64,000 bases of DNA from Kluyvera sp047971185 (GCF_047971185.1 NZ_JBKDZH010000015.1:1-64000); one strand, 5' to 3'. Counted from the first letter of the stretch, positions 43,843-52,648 are shown. Notes: a model not told the origin generated them from the sequence alone. Numbers and translations are program-made.

Positions 43843-44595
43843 TTAGTTAATGATAGTCACGCCGCTACGGGTGAGCGCCTCGGTCAGCGGTTTATCCAGC
43901 TCGCCGTCGACGATAAGCGTGCTGGCCAGGCTAAGTTCGCCGATGGCAAAAGCGGAAGCGGCGTTAATTTTCTCGTGGGAGGCCATGACCACGGTTTCCG
44001 ACGCCCGCTCGCTCAGCAGCCGCTTTACCGCTGCCTCTTCAAAATTCCCGGTAGTAAACCCTGCGCTGTGATGCACGCCCGTTACGCCCATAAAGAACAG
44101 GTCGGCGTTGATTCGACCAGCGGCCTCGGCCATCGTCGTCCCGATGGTGACAACGGAATGCTTAAACAGCGCTCCGCCCAGCAGAATGACCTCAATCACC
44201 GGATAATCAACCAGCCCCACGGCCACGCTCGGGCTATGGGTAACCACGGTAAAAGGCATCTCTCTGGGGAGATATTTGATCATCTCGGCGGTGGTGGTAC
44301 CGCCGTCAATAATGACCACCTGGCCCGGGCCGATCAGCGTCGCGGCTTTTTGCGCGATTGATTTTTTTGCCTCTATTTGCACGTTTTTTCTTGTTTCAAA
44401 GGGGGCAATCGCAGCGGAAACCGGCAGCGCCCCGCCGTGGACGCGCTGGAGTAATCCGGCGGCGGCAAGTTCGCGCAAATCACGGCGGATAGAGTCTTCG
44501 GATACGTTGAAGCGCTGGCTGAGCTCGGTGGAATGTACCTGCTTGTCCTGAGCCAGAATCTCCAGGATGTGCTGTTTTCGTTGGCTGGCTAACAT
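43843..44595 (-). CDS. DeoR family transcriptional regulator
   Basis: 250 residues. Helix-turn-helix about 3-57 (RKQHILEILAQDKQVHSTELSQRFNVSEDSIRRDLREL), the DeoR signature, then a sensor domain with DGGTTTAEMIKYL (about 97-109) and LLGGALFKHSVVTIG, typical of sugar-phosphate-binding members. Being joined to a LysE exporter is unusual for a family that mostly controls sugar catabolism. Divergent from the DUF4406-like gene. Confidence 0.9.
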   Translation of the reverse strand: MLASQRKQHILEILAQDKQVHSTELSQRFNVSEDSIRRDLRELAAAGLLQRVHGGALPVSAAIAPFETRKNVQIEAKKSIAQKAATLIGPGQVVIIDGGTTTAEMIKYLPREMPFTVVTHSPSVAVGLVDYPVIEVILLGGALFKHSVVTIGTTMAEAAGRINADLFFMGVTGVHHSAGFTTGNFEEAAVKRLLSERASETVVMASHEKINAASAFAIGELSLASTLIVDGELDKPLTEALTRSGVTIIN

Positions 44596-44697
44596 CGTTT
44601 TCTCTATGCGTGTTTAATCTTGAATGTGCACGATTATGCATGATAGGTTGTGCGCTGTCACCTGTTATCCAAAACAACAATGCACGTGGAGTATAAG

Positions 44698-45069
44698 ATG
44701 AAAAGTCTAATTATTTTGATTGCCGGGCCGGTGAGAAGCGGTACGAACGGCGATGAGCGGCTGATACATGAGAATCTGGCGCGGATGGAACAGACGGCGC
44801 TGGCGGTTTACCAGCAGGGGCATATTCCGGTCATTGGCGAATGGCTGGCGTTCCCACTTTCGGCCGCCGCCGGTTCGCAGAAAATCGGCGATGAGATCAG
44901 TGAAGCTTTCCTCTACCCGGTAGCCCACCGGTTACTGACCCGCTGTGATGCGGTGCTGCGTCTGACGGGGGCGTCTAACGGCGCTGACAACGACGTGCGC
45001 GTAGCCAATGAGCTGGGGCTGGCGGTCTACTATTCACTGGAGGAGATCCCGGTGAATATTGCCGGGTAG
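44698..45069 (+). CDS. DUF4406/nucleoside deoxyribosyltransferase-like protein
   Basis: 123 residues from ATG 44698 after TGGAGTATAAG. IILIAGPVRSGTNGDERLIHENLARMEQTA at the start and RCDAVLRLTGASNGADNDVRVANELGLAVYYSLEEIP at the end give a Rossmann-like fold of the DUF4406 / nucleoside 2-deoxyribosyltransferase superfamily. The function in this family is unknown. It is divergent from the DeoR-type regulator, which might control it. Confidence 0.72.
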   Translation: MKSLIILIAGPVRSGTNGDERLIHENLARMEQTALAVYQQGHIPVIGEWLAFPLSAAAGSQKIGDEISEAFLYPVAHRLLTRCDAVLRLTGASNGADNDVRVANELGLAVYYSLEEIPVNIAG

Positions 45070-45460
45070 TCGGTTAAATCTGTGTCGTGCTAAAGGCGGT
45101 GGAAGCCGCCTTTCAACCCTGAATATGAACCACGATCGTGTAGCCCGGTTATCCAGAAAAGTTCACTTTGCGATAGCGACTATGTGAACAAATTGTTTCA
45201 AATACGACTTTATTGCTAGGTTAATCCTTAACCTTTATATTGTTCAGGGTGGATATTATTGTTTGGTAATAAATAACTCGCGCAACAATAATTTCATATA
45301 ATATTGATAATTAAGGGATAAATATCTTTTATAAAGTTATGTAAGCTAAATGTAAATTATTCTTTGGTGTGATCTGTAGCGATATTTTTCGCCCGTCAAT
45401 CCCTATTTCCTTGAAGCCTGTCACGTCCTTTCATTTCGTAGAGTTATGAAATAAATCTTT
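45070..45460. other. Intergenic region upstream of the KdgM-type porin
   Basis: AT-rich, no gene. A truncated REP half (GTAGCCCGGTTATCC, 45140-45154) is the only repeat relic; the remainder is expected to hold upstream regulator sites of the porin gene. Confidence 0.5.
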
Positions 45461-45537
45461 ACGATCTCGATCACTAAAATATCTTTCGCAAAAAAATAAA
45501 ATGCAATTCCATAAAAATGAAATACAATTCCAATTGA
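45461..45537 (+). promoter_or_regulatory. Porin leader with KdgR/CRP-like motifs
   Basis: ACGATCTCGATCACTAAAAT (45461-45480) contains a TCAC half-site, followed by a 21-base-periodic pair of CAATTCCA elements (ending 45511 and 45532). TGAAATACAATTCCA (45518-45532) resembles the GAAA-N5-TTTC core of KdgR operators, which control KdgM porins in pectin degraders. The same arrangement recurs at 63924-64000. Assignment to KdgR or another repressor is inference. Confidence 0.55.
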
Positions 45538-45547
45538 GGGTTATTGC

Positions 45548-46243
45548 ATGTTTAAAAAATCTCTGGTCCTGATGGCATTATGTGGCGCGTCTTTTGCAGC
45601 ATCAGCAGTGACTGTCGATCTGCGTCATGAATTTATTGACGGCGGCAAAACTGATAAAACGAACGCAGACCGCGTTTCGGTCTCTCACCGCTTCGCAAAT
45701 GGTTTTGGCTTCTCGGTAGAAGCAAAATGGAAATCGGGTGGCAATAATACTGACCAACCGTTCTCTGATTTCGTAGGTAACGGCCACGAAGAATCGATTA
45801 GCTATCAATACAAATTTAATAAAAACTTCTCCGTTCAGCCTGGCTTTAATATTGAAAGTAACGACAGCCGTTCTATTTATAAGCCGAACCTGCGCGTGCA
45901 ATATAGCTTCGACAATGGCTTCTACGTAGCAGCTCGTTATCGTTACGACTACACCCGCTACCCGTCAAACGCTAATAAAGATGATGACAAAGTAAACCGT
46001 GGTGATGCATGGGCGGGTTACGTGTTCGGCGACTGGCGTACCGAGCTGAACTACGTGTACGCGCGCAGTTCAGAAGGCAACGCACGTAACAACAACAAGC
46101 CATATTCTCAGGAATATAACGTGAAAGTGGCGTACAAAATCGACAAAAACTGGGCACCGTACGGTGAAGTGGGCAACGTGGGCGTTAACGACCGTGACGA
46201 CCGCCAGACCCGTTTCCGCGTAGGTGTTGCTTACTCCTTCTAA
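45548..46243 (+). CDS. KdgM/NanC-family oligosaccharide porin
   Basis: 231-residue outer-membrane beta-barrel of the oligogalacturonate-specific porin family. Signal peptide to about residue 20 (CGASFAASA/VTVDLRHEF), then alternating amphipathic strands rich in aromatic and charged residues, ending in the barrel signal FRVGVAYSF with terminal Phe. Such 12-strand porins admit acidic oligosaccharides (oligogalacturonides, or sialic acid for NanC). No sugar-degrading genes are beside it. Leader repeats suggest substrate-specific control. Confidence 0.9.
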   Translation: MFKKSLVLMALCGASFAASAVTVDLRHEFIDGGKTDKTNADRVSVSHRFANGFGFSVEAKWKSGGNNTDQPFSDFVGNGHEESISYQYKFNKNFSVQPGFNIESNDSRSIYKPNLRVQYSFDNGFYVAARYRYDYTRYPSNANKDDDKVNRGDAWAGYVFGDWRTELNYVYARSSEGNARNNNKPYSQEYNVKVAYKIDKNWAPYGEVGNVGVNDRDDRQTRFRVGVAYSF

Positions 46244-46262
46244 TCGCTAACGGCTTTAGTGA

Positions 46263-46290
46263 AACCCCCGGTCAGTCTGGCCGGGGTTCT
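46263..46290 (+). terminator. Hairpin after the porin gene
   Basis: AACCCC(C)GG and CCGGGGTT pair around TCAGTCTGG with one bulged C, followed by a CTCT stretch rather than a T run. Confidence 0.55.
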
Positions 46291-46411
46291 CTCCCTCCAT
46301 TCCGCCACGCATTTTCCCTATCTCACCTGAATAATTTAATTAATGTTAGTGCGTGCTTGTGTCGCTATTACCCCACGTCTTTCGTATTCACATCATCGAA
46401 GAGGTTCGTGT

Positions 46412-46945
46412 ATGGACAGCGCTATCATCGTGGTATTACTTCTCATCGTCTGTTTCCTGGTTCTGGGGGGCGGATGGTTTCTCATCATGCGCACAGAAAT
46501 GAAAATAGAAAAAAAGATGCATAATGAATTCGAGTTAAAAAGAGAAGAGGAAAAGCAGCAAAAGATACTACAAAAATATGAGGACCTGCTGGCGATGGAA
46601 ATTGAGTGGCACACTCAGCGGTTGGCCAGCATCAATTTTTTCATTGCCAAATTAAAGAAAAAGCAGGATGCGGAATACCGCAGTACGCAACCCAGCATTA
46701 ATGGTGATAACACACAGCTTCATTCGAAAATAAAAGCGCTGATCTTCATTTACTTCCCGCATCTGCAGGATGACTACGCCAAGCTGTGCAAGCTGGCCGA
46801 CTGTACGGTCTATTTTGACTACCTGTACGGGCGATCCAGCGACAGCGCGCGCGTGGTTCACGAACTGTCGGATAAAATGCAGAAATTTGCCGCGCTATCG
46901 ACCGAGTTTCAAAACCGCATTCGTAACGAAGTGGCGGTGAAATGA
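46412..46945 (+). CDS. Single-span membrane protein with coiled coil, function unknown
   Basis: 177 residues from ATG 46412 (ribosome binding site GAGG). One N-terminal helix (about 3-24, AIIVVLLLIVCFLVLGGGWFLI), a charged heptad-like stretch at about 28-60 (KIEKKMHNEFELKREEEKQQKILQKYEDLL), then a mainly helical cytosolic domain. I do not recognise the family. Topology suggests a cytoplasmic oligomeric domain anchored in the inner membrane. Confidence 0.6.
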   Translation: MDSAIIVVLLLIVCFLVLGGGWFLIMRTEMKIEKKMHNEFELKREEEKQQKILQKYEDLLAMEIEWHTQRLASINFFIAKLKKKQDAEYRSTQPSINGDNTQLHSKIKALIFIYFPHLQDDYAKLCKLADCTVYFDYLYGRSSDSARVVHELSDKMQKFAALSTEFQNRIRNEVAVK

Positions 46946-47012
46946 GTGGCGGCGTTCAGCGCCTCAGGTCTATGCTTAGCCTCGAACCCATATAAAAAAT
47001 AGAGGCAATGTC

Positions 47013-47246
47013 ATGGATAAGGAACTACAGGATGCGGGCTATCGCGTCTATACCGGGGAGAAGATTGATGTCTATTTCAATACCGACATCTGTCAGCATT
47101 CCGGCAACTGCGTCAGGGGCAGCGGCAAGCTGTTTAACCTGAAGCGTAAACCGTGGATTATCCCGGATGAAGTGGACGTTGCCACGGTGGTGCGGGTCAT
47201 TGATACCTGCCCAAGCGGGGCGCTGAAATACCGTCATCATGACTAA
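47013..47246 (+). CDS. yjdI: (4Fe-4S) mono-cluster protein YjdI
   Basis: 77 residues, close to E. coli YjdI (76). A ferredoxin-like domain of the Fer4_19 type with Cys in DICQHSGNCVRG and TCPSGALKYR. It is followed 11 bases later by yjdJ, as in E. coli. Role unknown. Confidence 0.93.
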   Translation: MDKELQDAGYRVYTGEKIDVYFNTDICQHSGNCVRGSGKLFNLKRKPWIIPDEVDVATVVRVIDTCPSGALKYRHHD

Positions 47247-47257
47247 GCGAGGGCGCG

Positions 47258-47530
47258 ATGGAAATTCTGGAAGGGCATAACAAGTTTTACGTCAATGACG
47301 CCAACGGCAACCAGGTGGCGGAAATCGTCTTTGTACCAACGGGCGAACATCTCAGCATTATTGAGCACACCGACGTCGATCCCAGCCTGAAGGGGCAGGG
47401 GGTCGGTAAACAACTGGTGGCGAAAGTGGTGGCGAAGATGCGCCAGGAACAGCGTAAGGTGATCCCGCTGTGTCCGTTCGCGAAGCATGAGTTTGATACC
47501 ACTCGTGAATACGACGATATTCGCGCCTGA
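47258..47530 (+). CDS. yjdJ: GNAT-like acetyltransferase YjdJ
   Basis: 90 residues, the E. coli length: minimal GNAT (YjdJ/GCN5-like) with acetyl-CoA loop HTDVDPSLKGQGVGKQLVAKVV at about 36-57. Conserved catalytic-region ending PLCPFAKHEFDTTREYDDI. Co-transcribed with yjdI. Confidence 0.92.
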   Translation: MEILEGHNKFYVNDANGNQVAEIVFVPTGEHLSIIEHTDVDPSLKGQGVGKQLVAKVVAKMRQEQRKVIPLCPFAKHEFDTTREYDDIRA

Positions 47531-47534
47531 CCTT

Positions 47535-47558
47535 CTGCGCCAGCGTAAGCTGGCGCAG
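47535..47558. terminator. Bidirectional hairpin between yjdJ and the LysE gene
   Basis: Perfect 10-bp stem CTGCGCCAGC-GTAA-GCTGGCGCAG between convergent genes; no T run on either side, so termination strength is uncertain. Confidence 0.5.
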
Positions 47559-47562
47559 CCTC

Positions 47563-48180
47563 TCAACGCTTGACGAGCTGCTCAATAATCAGCAGCGCCG
47601 CAATCGCCACCATCAACCCTCCTGAGATACGGCTAACGCACCGCGCGGCCTGCGGACGGCTGGCAAGCAGCGCACGTGACCCGTAGCCAACCAGTAAATA
47701 GATGAGGGTACAGGTCAGCAGGTGCATCAGCCCCAGCGCCGACATCTGCAGCGCCAGCGGCCATTGGCCGTTAGGATCGGTAAACTGTGGCAGTAGCGCC
47801 AGAAACAGCAGAAAAACCTTGGGATTCAGGCCGCTGATGCACAGCCCTTTAAGCGCCCACTGGTTCCAGCCGCCGCTCTGCTGGCCGGCGGTAGAGACCG
47901 TCGCCGGGTGGCGCAGCAGCGAAATACCCAGCCACAGCAAATAGAGCGCGCCCAGTAGCGTGATAGCCGACAGCGCCAGCGGATGCCCGGCAATCAGTAC
48001 GCCCACGCCCGCCACAACCACGATAGTCGCCAGCAGATGCCCCGACATCAGCCCTGCAACCGCCGGGACGATACGCCGACCGTGGATCCCGGCGCTGATA
48101 GTGTAGGCCCAGTCGGCCCCCGGGGTCATAATCAGTAAAAAGGATACCAGCCAGAACCCGACCACTAAGCTCATCTCCAT
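47563..48180 (-). CDS. LysE/RhtB family exporter
   Basis: 205 residues from ATG 48180 (MEMSLVVGFWLVSFLLIMTPGADWAYTI), ribosome binding site GGGGAATG; ATG 48189 would add three residues but puts the ribosome binding site too close. Family motifs TPGADWAY (about 18-25) and GLNPKVFLLFLALLPQF (about 118-134). Divergent from a Lrp-type regulator, a common exporter-regulator layout for amino acids. Confidence 0.88.
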   Translation of the reverse strand: MEMSLVVGFWLVSFLLIMTPGADWAYTISAGIHGRRIVPAVAGLMSGHLLATIVVVAGVGVLIAGHPLALSAITLLGALYLLWLGISLLRHPATVSTAGQQSGGWNQWALKGLCISGLNPKVFLLFLALLPQFTDPNGQWPLALQMSALGLMHLLTCTLIYLLVGYGSRALLASRPQAARCVSRISGGLMVAIAALLIIEQLVKR

Positions 48181-48316
48181 AGCGCACATTCCCCATTATT
48201 TATCATTGCACTCTTCCTAAAACAGCCGTTGATAGCGAGAAAGAATATCGTTATTGCCGCGCAATGAGCTTTCAATGTTATGCTGGAACTTCGCTTTCAG
48301 AGAGAGAATCTTCTAA

Positions 48317-48781
48317 ATGGATAGCATCGATCGAAAAATTCTTGCTGAGCTACAGGCGGATGGCCGTTTATCTATTACCGAGCTGGCTGAACGGGTAAAC
48401 CTGAGCCTCTCGCCGTGTCACCGACGTCTGCGGGCGCTGGAGCAGGAGGGCGTTATTACCGGCTATCGCGCTAACCTCGACCCGAGCAAGATGGGGTTCA
48501 ATTTTGTGGCGCTGGTCTTTGCGACGCTGAAAGAGGGCGATCGCCAAGCGGTCAGCGCCTTTGAAGAAGCGGTGGAAGAGATCCCGCAGATCGTGCTGGC
48601 GCAGCGGCTGTTTGGCGACCCCGATTATTTAATGCAGGTGGTCACGCGCGATCTCTCCTCGTTCCAGAAGCTTTATGACCAAAAACTCTCGGCCATGCCC
48701 GGCGTCCAGCACCTGCGTTCGACGCTGGTGATGAAGACCGTGGTGCAGGACCGCCCATTCCCGCTGGAGACGCTGAAATAG
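48317..48781 (+). CDS. Lrp/AsnC family regulator
   Basis: 154 residues. N-terminal helix-turn-helix (about 1-50, MDSIDRKILAELQADGRLSITELAERVNLSLSPCHRRLRALEQEGVI), then a RAM/ligand-binding ferredoxin-like domain (about 65-150). Separated from the LysE exporter by a 136-base divergent promoter region; likely controls it in response to an amino acid. Confidence 0.9.
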   Translation: MDSIDRKILAELQADGRLSITELAERVNLSLSPCHRRLRALEQEGVITGYRANLDPSKMGFNFVALVFATLKEGDRQAVSAFEEAVEEIPQIVLAQRLFGDPDYLMQVVTRDLSSFQKLYDQKLSAMPGVQHLRSTLVMKTVVQDRPFPLETLK

Positions 48782-48818
48782 AAACGCTTGGCTGAAACGA
48801 TTCGTGTGCTAACATATT

Positions 48819-48903
48819 GGCATAGGGGATGGCATTCCCCCTTGAACCGCCGTGTGGCTGATGATGCCTGTTTTTATTCCTGGACCGGGAATGAACAGGC
48901 ACA
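48819..48903 (+). promoter_or_regulatory. Fluoride riboswitch (crcB motif) with expression platform
   Basis: The aptamer (48819-48870) carries every landmark of the fluoride class: AGGGG...CCCCT stem, GATGGCATTCCCC, AACCGCC, GGCTGATGATGCCTG. The pseudoknot GGCAT (48831-48835) with ATGCC (48864-48868) is present. TGCCTGTT (48865-48872) can instead pair with AACAGGCA (48894-48901), so ligand binding and the downstream hairpin exclude each other. No T run follows the hairpin. It lies 45 bases upstream of a CLC-F type exporter gene. Confidence 0.95.
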
Positions 48904-48947
48904 CCTCTACCGCGTCCAGGATGATCAATTCATCTAAGGATGCGTCA

Positions 48948-50267
48948 ATGCTTTCTGAACACTTCGCTCGTAAAAATACGCTCTTCTTTCTGCTGCAGTG
49001 GCTGCTGCTGGCGACGGTCATTGCCGTGCTGGTGGGTTCCGCCTCGGCGCTATTCCTCTTTTCGCTCGATTGGGCAACCGCTATGCGCACCACGCATCAT
49101 TGGCTGATTGCGCTGTTGCCGTTAGCCGGTTTTGCCGTCGGCTGGCTGTATCTGCATTTTGGCCGTTCGGTGGAAGCGGGAAATAACCTGATCCTTGAAG
49201 AGGTGCACCGTCCGGCAAACACCCTTCCTTTACGGATGGCGCCGCTGGTGTATATCGGTACCGTGGTCTCGCATCTGTTCGGCGCGTCGGTCGGGCGTGA
49301 GGGAACCGCCGTACAAATGGGCGCTTCCATTGCCGACCAGTTCACCTCGCTGCTGAAACTGGATAACGACGCGCGTCGGATGGTGCTGATGGCGGGCGTG
49401 AGCGCGGGCTTCTCATCGGTGTTCGGTACGCCGCTGGCCGGGGCGATTTTCGGTCTTGAAGTCATGGCGATGGGCCGGATGCACTACACCGCCATTTTCC
49501 CCTGCCTGCTGGCGGCCGTGGTGGCCGATCGGGTTGGCCTGCTGTGGGGCGTTCACCACACCCACTATGCGATGTCGGTGATTCCGCCACTCTCGATATG
49601 GACGCTGGGCGCGGTGATTGTGGCAGGCTGCTGCTTCGGCCTGGCGGCCCGCGTCTTCGCCGATGCCACGCACCTGATTGGCGGGGTGATGAAAAAATAC
49701 GTGGCCTATGCGCCGCTGCGTCCGTTTATCGGCGGGGTTATCGTAGCGCTGGCGGTCTATCTGCTGCACGCCGATCGCTATATTGGCCTCGGTATTCCGG
49801 TCATTGTTGATGCTTTCCAGCACCCGCTGGCGCCGTGGGATTTCCTCGGTAAGCTGGTCTTTACCGTGATGTCGCTGGGGAGTGGTTTTAAAGGCGGTGA
49901 AGTGACGCCGCTCTTCTACGTGGGCGCAACGCTGGGGAATGTGCTGGCACCGCTGCTGCATCTGCCGTTCGCCTTGCTGGCCGGTCTGGGCTTTGTCGCC
50001 GTTTTTGCCGGCGCGGCCAATACGCCGATAGCCTCCACGCTGATGGCGATTGAACTGTTTGGGGCGGAGATCGGCGTGTATGCCGCGATGGCCTGCGTGG
50101 TGGCTTATCTGGTTTCCGGCTATAGCGGCATCTATCGCTCCCAGCGGGTTGCCTGCCTGAAACATCGGATCGTGCCGCAGGGGATCACACTGGCGGAGCT
50201 TCCGGCCTGGCAGCGTGAAAATGCGCGCGCGCCGGTGCCGACAGACGAAGCGAAAGCGGATAGCTAA
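48948..50267 (+). CDS. CLC-F type fluoride/proton antiporter
   Basis: 439-residue CLC channel/antiporter; exports F- against H+. ATG 48948 after AAGGATGCGTCA. About 10-12 helices. The fluoride branch features are visible: EAGNNLILEE (Asn-Asn instead of the chloride-type GSGIP serine) and GREGT (116-120) instead of GREGP. LGIPVIVDAF appears later. The fluoride riboswitch upstream confirms the assignment to fluoride resistance rather than chloride transport. Confidence 0.93.
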   Translation: MLSEHFARKNTLFFLLQWLLLATVIAVLVGSASALFLFSLDWATAMRTTHHWLIALLPLAGFAVGWLYLHFGRSVEAGNNLILEEVHRPANTLPLRMAPLVYIGTVVSHLFGASVGREGTAVQMGASIADQFTSLLKLDNDARRMVLMAGVSAGFSSVFGTPLAGAIFGLEVMAMGRMHYTAIFPCLLAAVVADRVGLLWGVHHTHYAMSVIPPLSIWTLGAVIVAGCCFGLAARVFADATHLIGGVMKKYVAYAPLRPFIGGVIVALAVYLLHADRYIGLGIPVIVDAFQHPLAPWDFLGKLVFTVMSLGSGFKGGEVTPLFYVGATLGNVLAPLLHLPFALLAGLGFVAVFAGAANTPIASTLMAIELFGAEIGVYAAMACVVAYLVSGYSGIYRSQRVACLKHRIVPQGITLAELPAWQRENARAPVPTDEAKADS

Positions 50268-50409
50268 TAACGTATTGTTGTAACGATATGGATTTCTTAT
50301 TGCGAAAATGTAAATAACGAACTCAATATTTGTTATTTCAGAATGACTGCGCATTCTGGCTATCTTGGTTCCAGCCCACTACCCGGCATCGAATCAGGAG
50401 AAAACCAGA

Positions 50410-51756
50410 ATGAGCAGACAAATCAAATTAGGTGCTTTTCTTCCCGGCGGCGGACAGCACATCGCCGCATGGCGTCATCCGGATCAGCCTGCCGATGGTG
50501 CAACCAGTTTTGAATTTCACAAACAGCTGGCGCAGACCGCCGAACGCGGGCTGTTTGACGCTTACTTTCTGGCCGACGGCCTGGCGATTCCGGCCTCCGG
50601 CGTCACCGACGGTGGCACCGCGAAAGTGGCAGGCTTCGAGCCGGTCACGCTATTCTCCGCGCTGGCGCCGCTGACCAAAAACATCGGCTTTATCGCCACC
50701 GCCTCCACAACCTATGAAGAGCCGTACAACCTGGCGCGTAAATTTGCCTCGCTGGATCTGATCTCCGGCGGCCGCGCGGGCTGGAACGTGGTCACCACCG
50801 CCACGGAAGCGGCGGCGCATAACTTCAATCTCGATACCCAGCATCCGCATGAATACCGCTATCAGCGGGCGAAAGAGCACGTCGAGGTGGTGAAAAAACT
50901 GTGGGACAGCTTCGAGGATGATGCCTTCCTGCGCGACAAAGCCTCCGGTCAGTTCTTCGACCGCAATAAAGTGCATGACACCAACCACGTCGGCAAATTC
51001 TTTAAAGTGCGCGGGCCGCTGAACATCGCGCGTTCGCCGCAGGGCCAGCCGGTGATTGTGCAGGCCGGGCAATCGGAAAGCGGGCGCGCGCTGGCGGCAG
51101 CCACCGCTGAAGTGATTTTCACCTCACACCAGCATCTGGAGACCGCACAGGCCTTCTATCGCGATATTAAATCTCGCGCCAGAGCGGTGGGCCGCAACCC
51201 GGATCACGTGCTGATCATGCCCGGCGTCGCGCCGTTCATCGGCCGCACCGAGGAAGAGGCCAAAGAGAAATACCACAAGCTGACTTCACTCATCGTTGAA
51301 GCCGATGGCATTGCCTTACTGAACGGCCTGGCCGGCGGCGGGATCGACCTGGGTAAATTCGATCCCGACGGCCCGCTGCCGCCGCTGCCGGTGACCGAAG
51401 GGATGAAGTCGCGTCCTGAGCTGATCCGCCAGATCGCCGACGAAAACAATTTTACCATTCGCCAGCTCTACCAATGGGTAGCGACCGCGCGCGGTCACTT
51501 TACCGTGGTGGGGAGCGCCGAGCAGGTGGCCGACACGCTGCAGGAATGGTTTGAAAATGAAGCCGCGGACGGCTTCAACGTGCTGCCGCCGTGGCTGCCG
51601 GGCGGGCTCGATGACTTTATCGAACTGGTGGTGCCTATCCTGCAGAAACGCGGCCTGTTCCGTACCCAGTATGAAGGCAAAACGCTGCGCGAAAATCTGG
51701 GGCTGCCGTTTGCCGAAAACCGCTACAGCGCCGCGCGCAATGCCAAAGTGGCTTGA
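50410..51756 (+). CDS. LLM-class flavin monooxygenase (NtaA/SnaA/DszA type)
   Basis: 448 residues; bacterial luciferase-like barrel of the nitrilotriacetate/dibenzothiophene monooxygenase group, which use reduced FMN supplied by a separate reductase. Start ATG after TCAGGAGAAAACCAGA. Features: KLGAFLPGGGQHIAAWRHP, FDAYFLADG, SGGRAGWNVVT and AAATAEVIFTSHQ. It leads an operon with a sulfonate/taurine-type ABC importer, so it probably oxidises the imported organosulfur or related compound; the substrate is unknown. No flavin reductase gene is adjacent. Confidence 0.88.
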   Translation: MSRQIKLGAFLPGGGQHIAAWRHPDQPADGATSFEFHKQLAQTAERGLFDAYFLADGLAIPASGVTDGGTAKVAGFEPVTLFSALAPLTKNIGFIATASTTYEEPYNLARKFASLDLISGGRAGWNVVTTATEAAAHNFNLDTQHPHEYRYQRAKEHVEVVKKLWDSFEDDAFLRDKASGQFFDRNKVHDTNHVGKFFKVRGPLNIARSPQGQPVIVQAGQSESGRALAAATAEVIFTSHQHLETAQAFYRDIKSRARAVGRNPDHVLIMPGVAPFIGRTEEEAKEKYHKLTSLIVEADGIALLNGLAGGGIDLGKFDPDGPLPPLPVTEGMKSRPELIRQIADENNFTIRQLYQWVATARGHFTVVGSAEQVADTLQEWFENEAADGFNVLPPWLPGGLDDFIELVVPILQKRGLFRTQYEGKTLRENLGLPFAENRYSAARNAKVA

Positions 51757-51765
51757 GGAGGATCT

Positions 51766-52596
51766 ATGTTCTATTCCACCACCCGAATTCGTCTGAAGGC
51801 TCGACAGGCTAAGGTACCCGCATATCGGCAGTGGTATCAGCGCAGCCTGTCGCTGATTGCCCGCTACGGTTTGCTGGTCCTGTTTTTTGCCGGCTGGCAA
51901 ATCGCCAGCACCGCGGGGTGGCTCAACGCCGCCATCATCCCGCCGCTGGATAAAATCTTCGCCGCGTTGTGGAACGGCATTACCCAGGGCGCGCTGCTGG
52001 GGGACATTACCATCAGCCTACAGCGAGCAGGCCTGGCCTTTGCCGCCGCCATCGTGGTGGGGATCCCGCTGGGGCTGTTTATGGGGCAAATTCGCCCGCT
52101 GGAGCAGGCGCTGGATCCAATTCTGCAGCTCTTCCGTCAGACCTCGGCGCTAGCGCTGTATCCGATCTTCATCCTGCTGCTGGGGCTGGGAGAGACGTCC
52201 AAAGTGTTCGTTATCTTCTGGGCGGCGCTGTTCCCGATTCTGCTGTCGACCATTAGCGGCGTGAAGGAAGTGGACGGCAAGCTGCTGGAGATGGCGCGGA
52301 CCTTCGGCGCGGGCCGGCTGACGCTCTTTTATCGGGTCATTGTTCCTGCCTCGGTGCCGTCTATCTTTGTCGGGCTACGTCTCTCTGCTACCACCGCGCT
52401 GCTGCTGCTGATTGCCGCAGAGATGATTGGTGCGAATCAGGGAATCGGCTTCCGGGTGATGAATGCGCAATATAACTTCCAAATACCGATGATGTTCGCC
52501 GCGATATTTCTGCTGGCCTTTGCCGGGCTATTAGCGAACGCCATTCTGGTCATTCTGCAGCGTCGTCTGTGTCGCTGGAACTCACGTAACCACTAA
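51766..52596 (+). CDS. ABC transporter permease, SsuC/TauC type
   Basis: 276 residues with about six helices and the cytoplasmic EAA loop GVKEVDGKLLEMARTFGAGRLTLFYRVIVP (about 164-193) that contacts the ATPase. Ribosome binding site GAGGAGG. It starts 9 bases after the monooxygenase gene. Confidence 0.9.
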   Translation: MFYSTTRIRLKARQAKVPAYRQWYQRSLSLIARYGLLVLFFAGWQIASTAGWLNAAIIPPLDKIFAALWNGITQGALLGDITISLQRAGLAFAAAIVVGIPLGLFMGQIRPLEQALDPILQLFRQTSALALYPIFILLLGLGETSKVFVIFWAALFPILLSTISGVKEVDGKLLEMARTFGAGRLTLFYRVIVPASVPSIFVGLRLSATTALLLLIAAEMIGANQGIGFRVMNAQYNFQIPMMFAAIFLLAFAGLLANAILVILQRRLCRWNSRNH

Positions 52597-52648
52597 TTTT
52601 GCACGTTATTTTGCGTTTTTAAATCTAGCCTGATTGGGAATATCAATA

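Noticed and set aside
48948..50267. Calling the CLC gene clcA/clcB (chloride)
   Set aside because: Selectivity motifs differ and a fluoride riboswitch precedes it.
50410..51756. Calling the monooxygenase SsuD
   Set aside because: At 448 residues with NtaA/DszA features it differs from the roughly 380-residue SsuD.
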